64,000 nucleotides of DNA, taken from JAAXGI01 sp965206975. GTDB taxonomy: Bacteria; Gemmatimonadota; Gemmatimonadetes; Longimicrobiales; Gaopeijiaceae. The notes under the pieces were generated by a model. That model did not search any database, had not been told where the DNA came from, and saw only the letters and a list, made by a program, of their open reading frames with translations. The position numbers and the translations under genes were made by a program. Location of the stretch: positions 806,001 to 870,000 of the forward strand of contig OZ242253.1 in assembly GCA_965206975.1 (NCBI GenBank). The letters are read 5' to 3'. Numbering within the stretch: position 1 is the stretch's first letter; every line of letters starts with the position of its first letter. Positions 52,359 to 61,992 of this stretch are shown here, piece after piece.

Positions 52359-52482
52359 CGGCAGAGGCAGTGCGAGGAAAGTTCTCCGCGCGACGGAGCG
52401 GCGCCCCCGGCCCTATCCGTCAAGGCGGCGTTCCGAGCTCCCCGGCCTCTACCCATCCGGAGAGCCGTAGCCGCGGCGCTCC

Positions 52483-53124
52483 TCACGAGCCCTCCTCTCC
52501 GGGCCCGGATTCCTCCTCCTCGACGAGGGCTGCAACGATCCGGCCCGGCCCGTGGACACCCGTCACCATGATCTGGCCGATGTCGGCCGACTTGCTCGGT
52601 CCGGAGTGGAGCGCGAGGGTCGCGGGAAGCCGTTCCCCCTGCGCCGCCAGCGCCTGCGTGAGCGTGCCGTGCACGCCCCGGACGTCCACCCAGACCAGGT
52701 GCACCGGGGGGAGGAGTTGGGAGCGTCGGCCCTCGCGGGAGGAGAGGAGGAGCGAACCCGTCTGGGCGGCAGCGCCTACGGCGATGGAGACGCCGAGCTC
52801 CGCATCCTCCGGGGGGAGCTCGGGGAGATCCGGCCGGAGGCGCTCCGGAATCCCCGCGCAGAAGGACACGCTCCGAAATCCCTGCGCGAACTCCTCGACC
52901 CAGCTCCGGGCGGCTGCCCCGGAGCGCAGGCGAACCACCTCCCCCCCGGCTGCCCTGAAGCGTTCTTCGAATGCATCCGCCGGGTGAATCCGGCCCCGGG
53001 GGCCGTCGGACACGGGAGGCTCGACGGAATCAGGGAGCGGGCCCGGGTGGGAGATCGCGGCGCGGCCGCGGTTCGCGGCCCGCACCCGCTCGAGGATCCG
53101 CTCCCGCGCGCTCTCGAGCGTCAT
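52483..53124 (-). CDS. lutC: lactate utilization protein C (LUD domain)
   Basis: A 213-residue LUD-domain protein. Typical features are FEERFRAAGGEVVRL, SVSIAVGAAAQTGSLLLSS-like core (here VSIAVGAAAQTGSLLL), LPPVHLVWVDV and HSGPSKSADIGQIMVTGVHGP, the conserved C-terminal loop. LutC forms the L-lactate dehydrogenase complex with LutA and LutB. The ATG (complement of 53122-53124) overlaps the lutB stop (ATGA). Last gene of the lut operon. Confidence 0.94.
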   Translation of the reverse strand: MTLESARERILERVRAANRGRAAISHPGPLPDSVEPPVSDGPRGRIHPADAFEERFRAAGGEVVRLRSGAAARSWVEEFAQGFRSVSFCAGIPERLRPDLPELPPEDAELGVSIAVGAAAQTGSLLLSSREGRRSQLLPPVHLVWVDVRGVHGTLTQALAAQGERLPATLALHSGPSKSADIGQIMVTGVHGPGRIVAALVEEEESGPGEEGS

Positions 53125-54515
53125 TCAATCCCTCCCTTCCACACCTCGCGAAATGTGCGCCCCTCCGGACGGGGCGCCTCCCGGCCCGAGCACCACTCCC
53201 GAAGGAAGGGAAGCCGGCGGAAAAGCCCCCCGGGGAGGAGCCCGATGAGCCTCTCCGCTCCCGCGAAGAGCCTGGGGCGCATGGCGGCGTAACCCCACGC
53301 CTTCATCGCGGCTCGCGTCGTGCGGCTCGTGAGCTCCTCCTCGACGGCCCTCCGGCGCCACGTGTGGAGGAGCTCCGGGATCGGGATCCGCACGGGGCAG
53401 ACATCCGCGCACGCGCCGCAGAGTGAGGATGCGAAGGGGATGGGAAGCGCCTCCTCGAGGCCGATGAGGCCTGGAGCTATGATCCCTCCGAGCGGCCCCG
53501 AGTAGACGTACCCGTAGGCGTGCCCCCCGGTCTGCCGATAGACGGGACAGATGTTCAGGCACGCGCCGCAGCGCACGCACCGGAGCGCTTCCCATGCCTC
53601 GGGGTCGGCGAGAAGCCGCGTTCGCCCGTTGTCCACGAAGACCACATGGAGCGCCTCCGGCCCGTCGGGCTCGCCCGCCCGGGAGCCCCCCGGCCCCTGA
53701 ATGATCGAGACGAAGGTCCCCACGGGCTGCCCCGTGGCGGATTTCGCCGTGAGCTGAACGAAGGTCGAGAGGTCGGCCCACCTCGGGAGCACCTTCTCGA
53801 TTCCCACCAGCGCGACGTGAACCCTCGGAAGCGAGGTCGACATGCGGATGTTTCCCTCATTCTCGATGAGGGCGATGGATCCCGTCTCTGCCACGAGAAA
53901 GTTTCCCCCGCTGATCCCCAGCTCCGCCGAGAGGAAGGCCTCCCGAAGCACGCCGCGCGCCCTTGCCGCGAGCGCCTCCGGCGAGGCATCCGGCGGCGTG
54001 TCGAACCGCTCGTGAAAGAGGGCCCTCATCTCCTCGAGCCCCTTGTGGATCGCCGGGCCCACGATGTGACTCGGGGGCTCTCCCAGGAGCTGGATGATGT
54101 ACTCACCGAGGTCGGTCTCCAGGACCTCGACCCCTAGGCGCTCGAGAAAGGGGTTTACCTCGACCTCCTCGCTCAGCATCGTCTTCGCCTTCACCGCGCG
54201 CCGGACGCCCTCCTCCTCGACCACGGCGGCGAGGATCGCGTGCACGTCCTCGGCCGTCTCGGCCCAGTGGACCCGTGCACCGCGGGCGGCTAGCCCGGCC
54301 TCGGCGCGTTCGAGGTGCTCGGCCAGGCTCGTAAGCGCATGGCTCTTGACCGCCTCCGCCCACTCTCTCAGCGCCTCCCGATCGAGCCCGGAGAAGGCCG
54401 CACGGCGGCGCTCGTCGAAGGAACGGGTGGCGGCCGTCACCGCATCCCGGACCCCCGGGGTCTCCCGCAGGCTCCGCCGGGACCGCTCCCGGTAGTCGAG
54501 GCTAGGCAGCTCCAC
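53121..54515 (-). CDS. lutB: lactate utilization iron-sulfur protein B
   Basis: A 464-residue protein with a LUD domain (AVKAKTMLSEEVEVNPFLE, GISGGNFLVAETGSIALIENEGN, VALVGIEKVLP) followed by two 4Fe-4S motifs: CVRCGACLNICPVYR and CGACADVCPVRIP. I chose GTG complement of 54513-54515 because GGGAGG lies six bases upstream; a TTG at 54542 is in frame but deeper in lutA. The gene overlaps lutA by 14 bases and lutC by four. It carries electrons from lactate oxidation towards the quinone pool, consistent with menaquinone synthesis at the left end. Confidence 0.94.
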   Translation of the reverse strand: MELPSLDYRERSRRSLRETPGVRDAVTAATRSFDERRRAAFSGLDREALREWAEAVKSHALTSLAEHLERAEAGLAARGARVHWAETAEDVHAILAAVVEEEGVRRAVKAKTMLSEEVEVNPFLERLGVEVLETDLGEYIIQLLGEPPSHIVGPAIHKGLEEMRALFHERFDTPPDASPEALAARARGVLREAFLSAELGISGGNFLVAETGSIALIENEGNIRMSTSLPRVHVALVGIEKVLPRWADLSTFVQLTAKSATGQPVGTFVSIIQGPGGSRAGEPDGPEALHVVFVDNGRTRLLADPEAWEALRCVRCGACLNICPVYRQTGGHAYGYVYSGPLGGIIAPGLIGLEEALPIPFASSLCGACADVCPVRIPIPELLHTWRRRAVEEELTSRTTRAAMKAWGYAAMRPRLFAGAERLIGLLPGGLFRRLPFLREWCSGREAPRPEGRTFREVWKGGIE

Positions 54516-55206
54516 TTCGCGCCTCCCAGAGGAGCTCGGCAAGCGACCGGAAGGAGAGGTCGAGCCCCCTCCGCCTCGCCCGGCCCTCGAGCTGAAGGAT
54601 ACATCCGCCGTCCGCCGACACCACGGTCTCCACCCCGGGAAGCGTGTCCAGCTTCCGGTCCGCCATCGCGACGGAGACCTCGGGGTTCTTGACCGAGAAG
54701 AGCCCCCCGAATCCGCAGCACTCCTCGTCCATCTCCCACTCGGCGACCTCGGCGCCCGCCGCGCGTAGGAGCCGAAGCGGCGCCTCGCGGAGCCCGAGTT
54801 CGCGAAGCGCGTGGCACCCGTGATGGTACGCGAGGCGACGTCCCTCGAGTCCCGGGCCGACCTCCGTGACGTTCAGCACCTCGACGAGGAATTCCGCCAG
54901 CTCGTAGGCACGCGCCGAGAGACGGCTCGTGGCGAGGAGCCCCGGATAGCTCGAGCGGAGCATCGCCGCGCAGCTTCCCGAGGGGAGGACCACGAACTCG
55001 GCATCCCGGAAGACCGCTTCCGTGTGCTCGGCCATCCGGCGGGCCTCCGCCACGTGGCCGGAATTCCACGCGGGTTGCCCGCAGCACGTCTGCCCCTCCG
55101 GGAAGACGACCTCCACATCGAAGGACCGAAGGAGCCGAACGGCGGCCACGGCCGCCTCGGCGAAGAAGCGGTCGACGAGGCAGGTGGCGAAGAGGGATAC
55201 TTTCAC
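54502..55206 (-). CDS. lutA: lactate utilization protein A (CCG-motif subunit)
   Basis: A 234-residue protein. The two CCG cysteine-rich motifs that bind Fe-S in heterodisulfide-reductase-like subunits are present: QTCCGQPAWNSGH (about residues 46-58) and DEECCGFGGLFSVKNPE (about 164-180), with HHGCHALRELG between them. The GTG at the complement of 55204-55206 starts just at the conserved VSLFATCLVD; there is only a weak ribosome-binding site. First gene of the lut operon, divergent from the quinoprotein at 55411; the 204 bp between hold the promoters. Confidence 0.93.
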   Translation of the reverse strand: MKVSLFATCLVDRFFAEAAVAAVRLLRSFDVEVVFPEGQTCCGQPAWNSGHVAEARRMAEHTEAVFRDAEFVVLPSGSCAAMLRSSYPGLLATSRLSARAYELAEFLVEVLNVTEVGPGLEGRRLAYHHGCHALRELGLREAPLRLLRAAGAEVAEWEMDEECCGFGGLFSVKNPEVSVAMADRKLDTLPGVETVVSADGGCILQLEGRARRRGLDLSFRSLAELLWEARSGAA

Positions 55207-55410
55207 ACGCTGAGTCTCGCGCGGCGCTCCCGTGGCTGCAAGGCGCTGCCCAACACCGGGCGAAGGGGGCCTGCCGGGCACAGCGCGGACGGGGGGCGGC
55301 CGGGCCCGGCGGCGGCGAGGGCATCCTCCGGAGGCGGCCCGCCAGGGTGGCGCACCCCGCGGCGGCGCATCACATTCCGGCTTGGGATTTCTGATGCGGA
55401 GTCAGCAGCC

Positions 55411-57495
55411 ATGGGGAGAATGGACGCCCGGCCCGGGCCCGCCTTCCTCGGGAGGGGGTGTTCCCGAGCGACCTGCACGCTCGTTGCAGGACTCTCCTGG
55501 TTCGGCGTCCTCGCGGCGGGACCCGCCTCCACCGCTGCCCAGCACGTAAACGATCGCGCGCTTCCGGGGGAGTGGCGCTACATCGGGGGCGACGCCGGGC
55601 ACACCCGTTCGACCCCGCTCCGCCAGATCGACCGCTCGAACTTCGGCGAACTGGAGCTCGAGTGGACCTGGCAGGACACGAGCTTCGGCACGACCCCTCC
55701 GCGCTCCACCCCGGTCTATGCGGATGGGAGGCTCTTCACCGTGGCGGGCGCGCGTCGGCACGTCGTGGCCATCGACCCCGCCTCGGGTGAGACGCTCTGG
55801 AGTTTCCGGGAGCCGAACACCTTCCGCTGGGAGTACTCCATGCGTGCGCCGTGGGGCAAGGGGGTGGCCTACGCGGAGCTGGACGGACGGGGGGTCGTAT
55901 ACGTCGTGACACCCGCCTTCTTCCTCTACGCCCTGGACGCGGAGACCGGGCGGCCTCTCGAGAACTGGGGAAGGGCGGTCCCCATCGAGGGCTTCTCCGA
56001 GACCGGCGTCGTGGACCTCCTCCCCGACCTCATCGCCGACTGGGATCCCTGGCTTCAGCGGGACGAGCTGTACGATCCCTACTACGGGATCCCGCTCGAG
56101 CTCGGCTACATCACGAACTCCTCGCCCCCCATCGTGGTCAACGGGGTCGTCATCGTCGGGAATTCCGCCGAGCAGGGCTACAACCAGACTCGGCAGGAGA
56201 ACGTTCCCGGCGACATCCTCGCCTACGACGCGCGGACGGGTGAGCACAAGTGGAAATTCCGCGTCATCCCGAGGCCGGGCGAGGTCGGGCACGAGACGTG
56301 GGAAAACGATGCCTGGAGCTACACGGGCGACGTGTCCTCGTGGGCACCGATGTCGGTCGACCCCGAGCGCGGGATCGTCTACATCCCTACGAACGCGGCC
56401 ACGGTCGACTTCTACGGGGGCTTCCAGCCCGGCGACAACCTCTTCAGCGCGAGCCTCATCGCGCTGGATGTCGAGACCGGGGAGCGGCTCTGGCATTTCC
56501 AAATGGTCCACCACGATGTCTGGAACAACGATACGCCCACCGCACCCGTCCTCATGGACGTCGCCATCGACGGCGAGACGATCCCGGGCGTCTTCCAGGC
56601 CACGAAACAAGCAATGCTCTACTCCTTCAACCGCGAGACGGGGGAGCCGATCTGGCCAATCGAGGAGCGGGCCGTCCCCCCCTCCGAGGTCCCCGGAGAG
56701 GCGCTCTCCCCAACGCAGCCCTTCCCCACCAAGCCCGCCCCGTACGACCTCCACGGGCTCTCCGAGGACGACCTGATCGACTTTACTCCCGAGCTTCGTG
56801 CCGAGGCGCTCGAGATCGTCTCTGGATACCGGCTCGGCCCGATCTACAACCCACCGCTCCACACCGGAAACGCGGCGGGGCTGAGAGGGTCGATCTGGTG
56901 TCCCGGGGAGCTCGGCGGAACGAACATCTCGGGACCCCCGGCGGCGGACCCGGAACTCGGGATCATCTTCACGGTCTCCCGCACGAACTGCGGGTGGCGA
57001 ACGATCGTACCGGGGATCGAGCGGGACCGGCTCCTCGAACGGCCGACGGGCACCACGATCGCCGACTTCGCCGTGGGGCTAGGAACGCCGGGCGGGGTCC
57101 CGGGGCCCCGGGGACTCCCCCTCGAGAAGCCTCCCTACAGCCGGATCACCGCGATCGACCTGAATACGGGCGAGCACCTCTGGTCGATCCCGAACGGGGG
57201 CACCCCGCGCCCCATCCAGGATCACCCGGCGCTGGCGGGAATCCGGATCCCCCCGACGGGCAATCTCAACCACTCCGCGATGATGGTCATCCCTGACATG
57301 CTCCTCCACACCGCGATCGGCGATGACGGCGAGACACCATTCCTCTTCGCCGTGGACAAGGGAACGGGGGAGCGGATCGGCGCGATCGAGACGCCCGGCC
57401 TCGGCTTGTACGGAATGATGTCGTACGTGCACGGGGGTCGGCAGCGGATCGTCCTGCAGACACCGGGCCGCCTGGTGGCGTTCAGCCTTCCTTAG
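55411..57495 (+). CDS. exported PQQ-dependent dehydrogenase-like quinoprotein, no heme domain
   Basis: A 694-residue eight-bladed propeller. The signal region (CTLVAGLSWFGVLAAGPASTAAQ) follows a short polar head. Quinoprotein marks include GEWRYIGGDAGHTRSTPL, VYADGRLFTVAGARRHVVAIDPASGETLW, HFQMVHHDVWNNDTPTAPVL (as in membrane glucose-dehydrogenase-like enzymes) and ITAIDLNTGEHLW. No CxxCH occurs, so electrons must pass to a separate acceptor. The start is ATG 55411 with GGAG nine bases upstream. PQQ synthesis genes are absent here. Substrate unknown; sugar or alcohol is likely from family. Confidence 0.88.
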   Translation: MGRMDARPGPAFLGRGCSRATCTLVAGLSWFGVLAAGPASTAAQHVNDRALPGEWRYIGGDAGHTRSTPLRQIDRSNFGELELEWTWQDTSFGTTPPRSTPVYADGRLFTVAGARRHVVAIDPASGETLWSFREPNTFRWEYSMRAPWGKGVAYAELDGRGVVYVVTPAFFLYALDAETGRPLENWGRAVPIEGFSETGVVDLLPDLIADWDPWLQRDELYDPYYGIPLELGYITNSSPPIVVNGVVIVGNSAEQGYNQTRQENVPGDILAYDARTGEHKWKFRVIPRPGEVGHETWENDAWSYTGDVSSWAPMSVDPERGIVYIPTNAATVDFYGGFQPGDNLFSASLIALDVETGERLWHFQMVHHDVWNNDTPTAPVLMDVAIDGETIPGVFQATKQAMLYSFNRETGEPIWPIEERAVPPSEVPGEALSPTQPFPTKPAPYDLHGLSEDDLIDFTPELRAEALEIVSGYRLGPIYNPPLHTGNAAGLRGSIWCPGELGGTNISGPPAADPELGIIFTVSRTNCGWRTIVPGIERDRLLERPTGTTIADFAVGLGTPGGVPGPRGLPLEKPPYSRITAIDLNTGEHLWSIPNGGTPRPIQDHPALAGIRIPPTGNLNHSAMMVIPDMLLHTAIGDDGETPFLFAVDKGTGERIGAIETPGLGLYGMMSYVHGGRQRIVLQTPGRLVAFSLP

Positions 57496-57508
57496 CCCCG
57501 GCACGGGG
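57496..57508. terminator. candidate terminator stem, first of two
   Basis: CCCCG-GCA-CGGGG starts directly after the quinoprotein stop. Short five-pair stem with a three-base loop and no U-run. It lies between convergent genes. Confidence 0.3.
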
Positions 57509-57527
57509 ACCGGGCCGGCACGCTTCC

Positions 57528-57543
57528 GGGGCCAGCCGGCCCC
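57528..57543. terminator. candidate terminator stem, second of two
   Basis: GGGGCC-AGCC-GGCCCC, six pairs with a four-base loop, in the 132-bp gap between convergent genes. It may stop transcription from both sides. No U-run. Confidence 0.35.
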
Positions 57544-57627
57544 CTGACCTCGCAGGGTACCCGGTGCACGCTGGCGGCCACGATTCCCGTTGCCGGATCC
57601 CGGCTGCCCGTGGCCGAGGGGCCGGGT

Positions 57628-58764
57628 TCAGCGCATGGCGCTTCGGGACACCCAGGGAGTACCGATGACTAGGTCCGGATCGGCGTCCGGCTTCGGGACG
57701 AACTTCTGGGTCCGGCCGTACTGATTGTCCCCGCCGTACAGGTTGCCTTCGGCATCCACCGAGAAGGTATGGACCTCCAGGTACCCGTCCGGGAGGTCGT
57801 TCGGCACGAGCCAACTGTAGAGGACGTTCCCCTCGAAATCGAACTTCACGAATCGAAGCGGACGGAGGTCGGTGACCCAGAGGTGGTCGTCGCCGACGAT
57901 GATGTCAAGGGTCAGGGTGAGCCCTCCCCACACATCGACGAACTCGACCTCAGCCGGGTCGTCGGTGGTCCGGAAGACATTGACCCGGCCCCCCGAACGG
58001 TCGAGCGCGAAGATGAGCCCGTCCGGCCCGATCCCTATCGCGTGGATTCCATTGAATTGGCCGGGACCGTCGCCGAAGCCGCCGAACTCCGAGATATAGC
58101 GTCCGTGCTCATCGAGGATGACGATCCGGTGGTTGTCGAGCCCGTCCGCCACCAGGATCCTCCCGTCGGGGAGGAACGCGACATCCTGGGGACGCCCGAA
58201 GTGCGAGTCGTCGTCCCCCGCCACCCCCTTCTCGCCGAGCGTCATCAGGAGCTCGCTCCCGTCGTTCGAGAAGACGTAGATCTGATGGAACGTCTCGTTG
58301 ACCACCCACACCCGGCGTTCCGGATCGTAGGGGCTGATGCGGAGCCTGTGCGGGCCCGGACCCTCCGACCCCGCGCAGAGGTGATCCCACTGGTTCCAGC
58401 GCTCCTGGACCTCCCCGTCGCCGTTCAGCGTGTAGATGCAGTTCCGCCAGACGCGGCGCTCCGTGTCCTGGAGCACGTTGATGCCGATTGAGCCGGCGTA
58501 ACCCTCGAACTCCGCGGGGACCGGATCCGGAAGCCGCGTCTCGCCACGCTGCAGGATGAAGATCCGATCCGGCGACTCGACGAACACACCCGAGTTGCCG
58601 CCGAATGCATACCCCGGCTGGGCAAACGGCACATGCCACTCTGACACGACATCGTACGGGCTGGGCCCCACTGTGCTGAGATCCACCTCCTGCACTGCGA
58701 GGGCAGGCTCGACCGATGCGAGCGAGGCAAGGGCTACGGCGAAGTATCTGATCAGTTTCTTCAT
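57628..58764 (-). CDS. exported NHL/PAL-like six-bladed beta-propeller
   Basis: A 378-residue protein with a signal peptide (LIRYFAVALASLASVEPALA). NHL-type repeats are visible: HFGRPQDVAFLPDGRILVADG, NHRIVILDEHGRYISEFGGFGDGPG, QFNGIHAIGIGPDGLIFALDR, ILQRGE- and VNETFHQIYVFSNDG-type blades, resembling peptidyl-alpha-hydroxyglycine alpha-amidating lyase (PAL) propellers. Catalytic residues cannot be confirmed by eye. It lies four bp downstream of the cytochrome c-quinoprotein gene and is surely co-transcribed, so it may deliver or bind the same substrate. Confidence 0.85.
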   Translation of the reverse strand: MKKLIRYFAVALASLASVEPALAVQEVDLSTVGPSPYDVVSEWHVPFAQPGYAFGGNSGVFVESPDRIFILQRGETRLPDPVPAEFEGYAGSIGINVLQDTERRVWRNCIYTLNGDGEVQERWNQWDHLCAGSEGPGPHRLRISPYDPERRVWVVNETFHQIYVFSNDGSELLMTLGEKGVAGDDDSHFGRPQDVAFLPDGRILVADGLDNHRIVILDEHGRYISEFGGFGDGPGQFNGIHAIGIGPDGLIFALDRSGGRVNVFRTTDDPAEVEFVDVWGGLTLTLDIIVGDDHLWVTDLRPLRFVKFDFEGNVLYSWLVPNDLPDGYLEVHTFSVDAEGNLYGGDNQYGRTQKFVPKPDADPDLVIGTPWVSRSAMR

Positions 58765-58768
58765 GTTC

Positions 58769-60976
58769 TTACCGTTGGTTCAGGCGAAAGACGTACATCG
58801 CGTTGTGCCGGTTCCCCGGCGGAATGCGGATCTCGGGTGCGAGGAATCGGGACACGTTCCAGGGGCTCCCGCCGATGACTCCCGTCGGGACCGCGACATA
58901 CTGTACCCCATCCACCTCATAGGAGATCGGATATCCCTGTACCGCCGTTGCCAGCCTCGTTTCCCACAGCCGCTCACCCGTGGCCACATCGTACGCGCGA
59001 AGCCAGCGGTCGTAGTCGCCCATGAATACGAGTCCGCCAGCGGTCGTCAGCGCCGATGTGAGGAAGGGCGCCCGCTGTTCCACGCTCCAGACTTCCTCCA
59101 TCGTCTCCACATGGTAGGCTCCGAGCTTTCCGAGGTTGCCGCCGGTATCCGGCATCTCCCACCACGCCCGGCTGCCGCCGCTGCTTCCGCCTCCCTCCAC
59201 CATCTCCACGTTGCGGGCGGAGTAGTCCATGCAGCTCTGGCTCAGGGGAGCGATGATCAGCCCCGTGCCCGGGTGATAGCCGCTTGCATGCCAGTTCTTT
59301 CCCCCCGCCGTGGAGGGGCATACCGACAGCCACGCTCCCACCTGCGCATCCCGGATGTCGGTCCGGTACCGGACCGTCCCAATCTCCGAATCCAGCTCCA
59401 GGACGTTCTGGTACACCATCTCCACCAGGCCGAGGAAGCTCCCGTCCCGGCGATCCAGCTTCCAGAGCACTCCGTGCTTGCCGCTGGTCAGAAGCGCGGG
59501 AATGCCCTCGATATCCACGAGCACCTGCTCCATCCCCTCGTCGAGATCGAGCGATTCCGCCGGGACGTGCTGGCGGTACCAGACGATTTCGCCCGTGTCC
59601 TCGTCGAGGGCCAGCGTCGAGCTGGTGTAGAGGGCCGAGTCCGCCATCGTGAGTCCGCGGCTCGCGGAGGCCCACGGCTTCGCTTGGGCGATCCCGAAGT
59701 AGACGAGTCCGAGATCGGGGTCGTAGCTTCCCGTATTCCACACGTCGCCCCCGCCCCTCAGCTCGAGGGGAAGGCCGCCCCAGGTATCCCCTCCCGGCTC
59801 GCCCGGACGTGCGATCGTGTACCTGCGCCAGAGCTCCTGCCCCGTGCGGGCGTCATGTGCCGTGATGAAGCAACTCTCGATAATGAGCCGGGTGCAACCG
59901 TTGATTCCGTTGATCGCCTTCCCGCCGGCAATCACCGGGCCACTCGAGTTCTCGAACCCGAGCCCGGGCTCGGCGACCCTCGTCTCCCATCGGATCGCTC
60001 CCGTCGCCGCATCCAAGGCGAGCATGTACGCGTCGTTCGTGGACACGAGGACCAGATCCTCCCAGAGGGCGATCGTCCTGGCACGGCCCCGGCCGCCGGA
60101 CATCCCATCCGCGAAGGTTCGGCGGTACTCCCACAGGAGCGTCCCATCCGTTGCGTCGATCGCCTGGATCGTATTCCCCCAATTCGGCAGGAACATGACG
60201 CCGTCCCGGACGAGCGGTGCGGGCTGGCTGCGGGTGCCGTCCTCCATCCCCCAGACCCAGGCGAGCTCGAGCTGGGCCACATTCCCCGTGTGGATCTGAT
60301 CGAGCGGACTGTATCCCCAGGATTCGAGATTCCCCCGCGGGCTCAGCCAGTCTCCAGGTTCCGGGTCGCGGAGCTCGTCGTCGGTTACCCGCCCGAAGTT
60401 CTCGATCGGCCGGTATGTCCGGGTCGCCCCCGTGGCGGTCTCGGAGAGTGTGCCGAAGTCCGGCAGGGCGTTCACCCCCTCGGGGGAGGGGCCCGTTCCC
60501 GGCTGACCGGGCACCGGAGGGACGATCGGCCCCGATGCGGCGACCACGTCTCCCCCGCCGAGCACCAGGACCCCTCGTGAATCCAGCGTGAGCGGGGCGC
60601 TCGCGGGCGCGACTCCGTTCTCCTGCATGAGGTACGCCGACACGGCGGCGTACTCCTCGTCCGAGAGCGAGCCCTCCTCGCCGGGCGGCATCGCGGCACG
60701 CAGGTAGCGGATGAGCTCGACGGCAGGCTCGTTGCCCCGAAAGCCGCGAAAATCCGTTCCGGCAAGCTGAGTCGCCTCGCCCGAGCCCTGCATGTTCGCG
60801 AGATGACAAACCGCGCAGGAATTCTCGTAGACTTGGGCTCCCGCCGAGGCTTGGGCGGCGGTGAAGGAGGCTTGCTGTCCCGCGGCCCCGCCACGGGGAA
60901 GCGCCATCGCAAGGACGCTCAGGAGGATCGCCGACAGAGCCCGGGTGATCCCGGCCCTCAAATGAATGGATGCCAT
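58769..60976 (-). CDS. quinoprotein dehydrogenase-like protein with N-terminal cytochrome c domain
   Basis: A 735-residue exported protein. The signal peptide (ILLSVLAMALPRGGAAG) is followed by a cytochrome c domain: heme site CAVCH (54-58) and Met ligand in AAMPPGE (Met96). A PQQ-type propeller runs from about residue 190 (GNLESWGYSPLDQIHTGNVAQLELAW, AIDATDGTLLWEYRR, ALDEDTGEIVWYR, AYDVATGERLWE). In known type-II quinohemoproteins the heme domain is C-terminal, so this order is unusual. The gene ends four bp before the PAL-like propeller gene. It passes electrons from an unknown alcohol or sugar to the respiratory chain, by family inference. Confidence 0.9.
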   Translation of the reverse strand: MASIHLRAGITRALSAILLSVLAMALPRGGAAGQQASFTAAQASAGAQVYENSCAVCHLANMQGSGEATQLAGTDFRGFRGNEPAVELIRYLRAAMPPGEEGSLSDEEYAAVSAYLMQENGVAPASAPLTLDSRGVLVLGGGDVVAASGPIVPPVPGQPGTGPSPEGVNALPDFGTLSETATGATRTYRPIENFGRVTDDELRDPEPGDWLSPRGNLESWGYSPLDQIHTGNVAQLELAWVWGMEDGTRSQPAPLVRDGVMFLPNWGNTIQAIDATDGTLLWEYRRTFADGMSGGRGRARTIALWEDLVLVSTNDAYMLALDAATGAIRWETRVAEPGLGFENSSGPVIAGGKAINGINGCTRLIIESCFITAHDARTGQELWRRYTIARPGEPGGDTWGGLPLELRGGGDVWNTGSYDPDLGLVYFGIAQAKPWASASRGLTMADSALYTSSTLALDEDTGEIVWYRQHVPAESLDLDEGMEQVLVDIEGIPALLTSGKHGVLWKLDRRDGSFLGLVEMVYQNVLELDSEIGTVRYRTDIRDAQVGAWLSVCPSTAGGKNWHASGYHPGTGLIIAPLSQSCMDYSARNVEMVEGGGSSGGSRAWWEMPDTGGNLGKLGAYHVETMEEVWSVEQRAPFLTSALTTAGGLVFMGDYDRWLRAYDVATGERLWETRLATAVQGYPISYEVDGVQYVAVPTGVIGGSPWNVSRFLAPEIRIPPGNRHNAMYVFRLNQR

Positions 60977-61128
60977 TCGCCAAACCCTCTGCAGAACTGT
61001 GATTGGGATCCGGGCACACCACTCCCCATCCGTGGCAGCCGACCGTGAGACCGTCCCCTTCGGCTGACACCGCTTACCGGATACTGGACCTCGATCCGCC
61101 CGATGGCAAACACCGTCCCCGCGCGGGA

Positions 61129-61770
61129 CTAGGGATGGAGCCTCTGGAACGCCCTGCGGTCAGCGGCGGAAAACGGCATGGCCTGCCTGATGTCGCTCCG
61201 AACCCGCAGCTGCTCCCGAAAGCGCATGAAATAGGCCACGAAGTCGCCTCCGTACTGGAATGAGTACATGATATCCGCGAACGCGCTGGTGTGGCGGAGA
61301 CCGAAGGCGTGACCCAGCTCGTGAACGGAGGTCAGGTACACGACCGTATCGCGAAAGAGCGGGTCCCCGCGGGCCGCCTGCGCGACCCCCGGGCCCAAGC
61401 CGTCCGTATCCGGCCACACGAAGACGTCGGCCACGAAGCGACCGTCCCGCTCCCCTCCGAGCATCTGTCCGTACAGTCCCGCCGCTGCCCCTACCCAGTA
61501 GATCCGGATCGTCGCCGCGGCTTCCGGAGCCGGCACCAGCTCCACCGAGAGGCCGCTCTGGCCGATCCAGGCCTCGAGCGCCCACTCGGCCAGGATCCGG
61601 TCCCCCGGGCGGAATCCCGACTCGGCCGAGCCGTCGGCGATGAAATAGGTCAGGGGGCCGGACAGATCGAGCTGTCGAGCCGGTTCCTGGGCGTGCACCG
61701 ACGCGGCGAGGACGAGGACCCGCGATACGAGTCCGAGCGGGAGGAGGAAAGAGAGCCAGCGTCGGATCAT
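61129..61770 (-). CDS. exported matrixin-like (M10-type) zinc metalloprotease
   Basis: A 213-residue protein with signal peptide (LSFLLPLGLVSRVLVLAASVHAQ). The metzincin zinc site VHELGHAFGLRHTSAF (HExxHxxGxxH) is followed by ADIMYSF, a Met-turn-like segment. Upstream, LTYFIAD and ILAEWALEAW match the matrixin N-terminal strands and helix. No propeptide cysteine switch is evident. The ATG (complement of 61768-61770) has no ribosome-binding site, so its start is less sure. It is divergent from the lipoprotein at 61993; the 222-bp gap holds no gene that I can support. Confidence 0.85.
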   Translation of the reverse strand: MIRRWLSFLLPLGLVSRVLVLAASVHAQEPARQLDLSGPLTYFIADGSAESGFRPGDRILAEWALEAWIGQSGLSVELVPAPEAAATIRIYWVGAAAGLYGQMLGGERDGRFVADVFVWPDTDGLGPGVAQAARGDPLFRDTVVYLTSVHELGHAFGLRHTSAFADIMYSFQYGGDFVAYFMRFREQLRVRSDIRQAMPFSAADRRAFQRLHP

Positions 61771-61992
61771 GATACACGAACGTCTGCAGGCGCGGGGCGC
61801 ATCGCAAGGCGGCACGGGCCCGGAGCGACGTGCGACCGTGGGCGGCGCGGCGGGAACCCTCCGCGGCGCTGGCCCCGAAACGGACCCCGCGTTAGGATCC
61901 GCGGCGGCGTTCCAAGCTCTCCGGGTCGGCCCGTGGGGCGAACCCGAAGTGAGCGCGAGCAACCACCGGTACAGTGAGGCTGTCTGAAAGCG

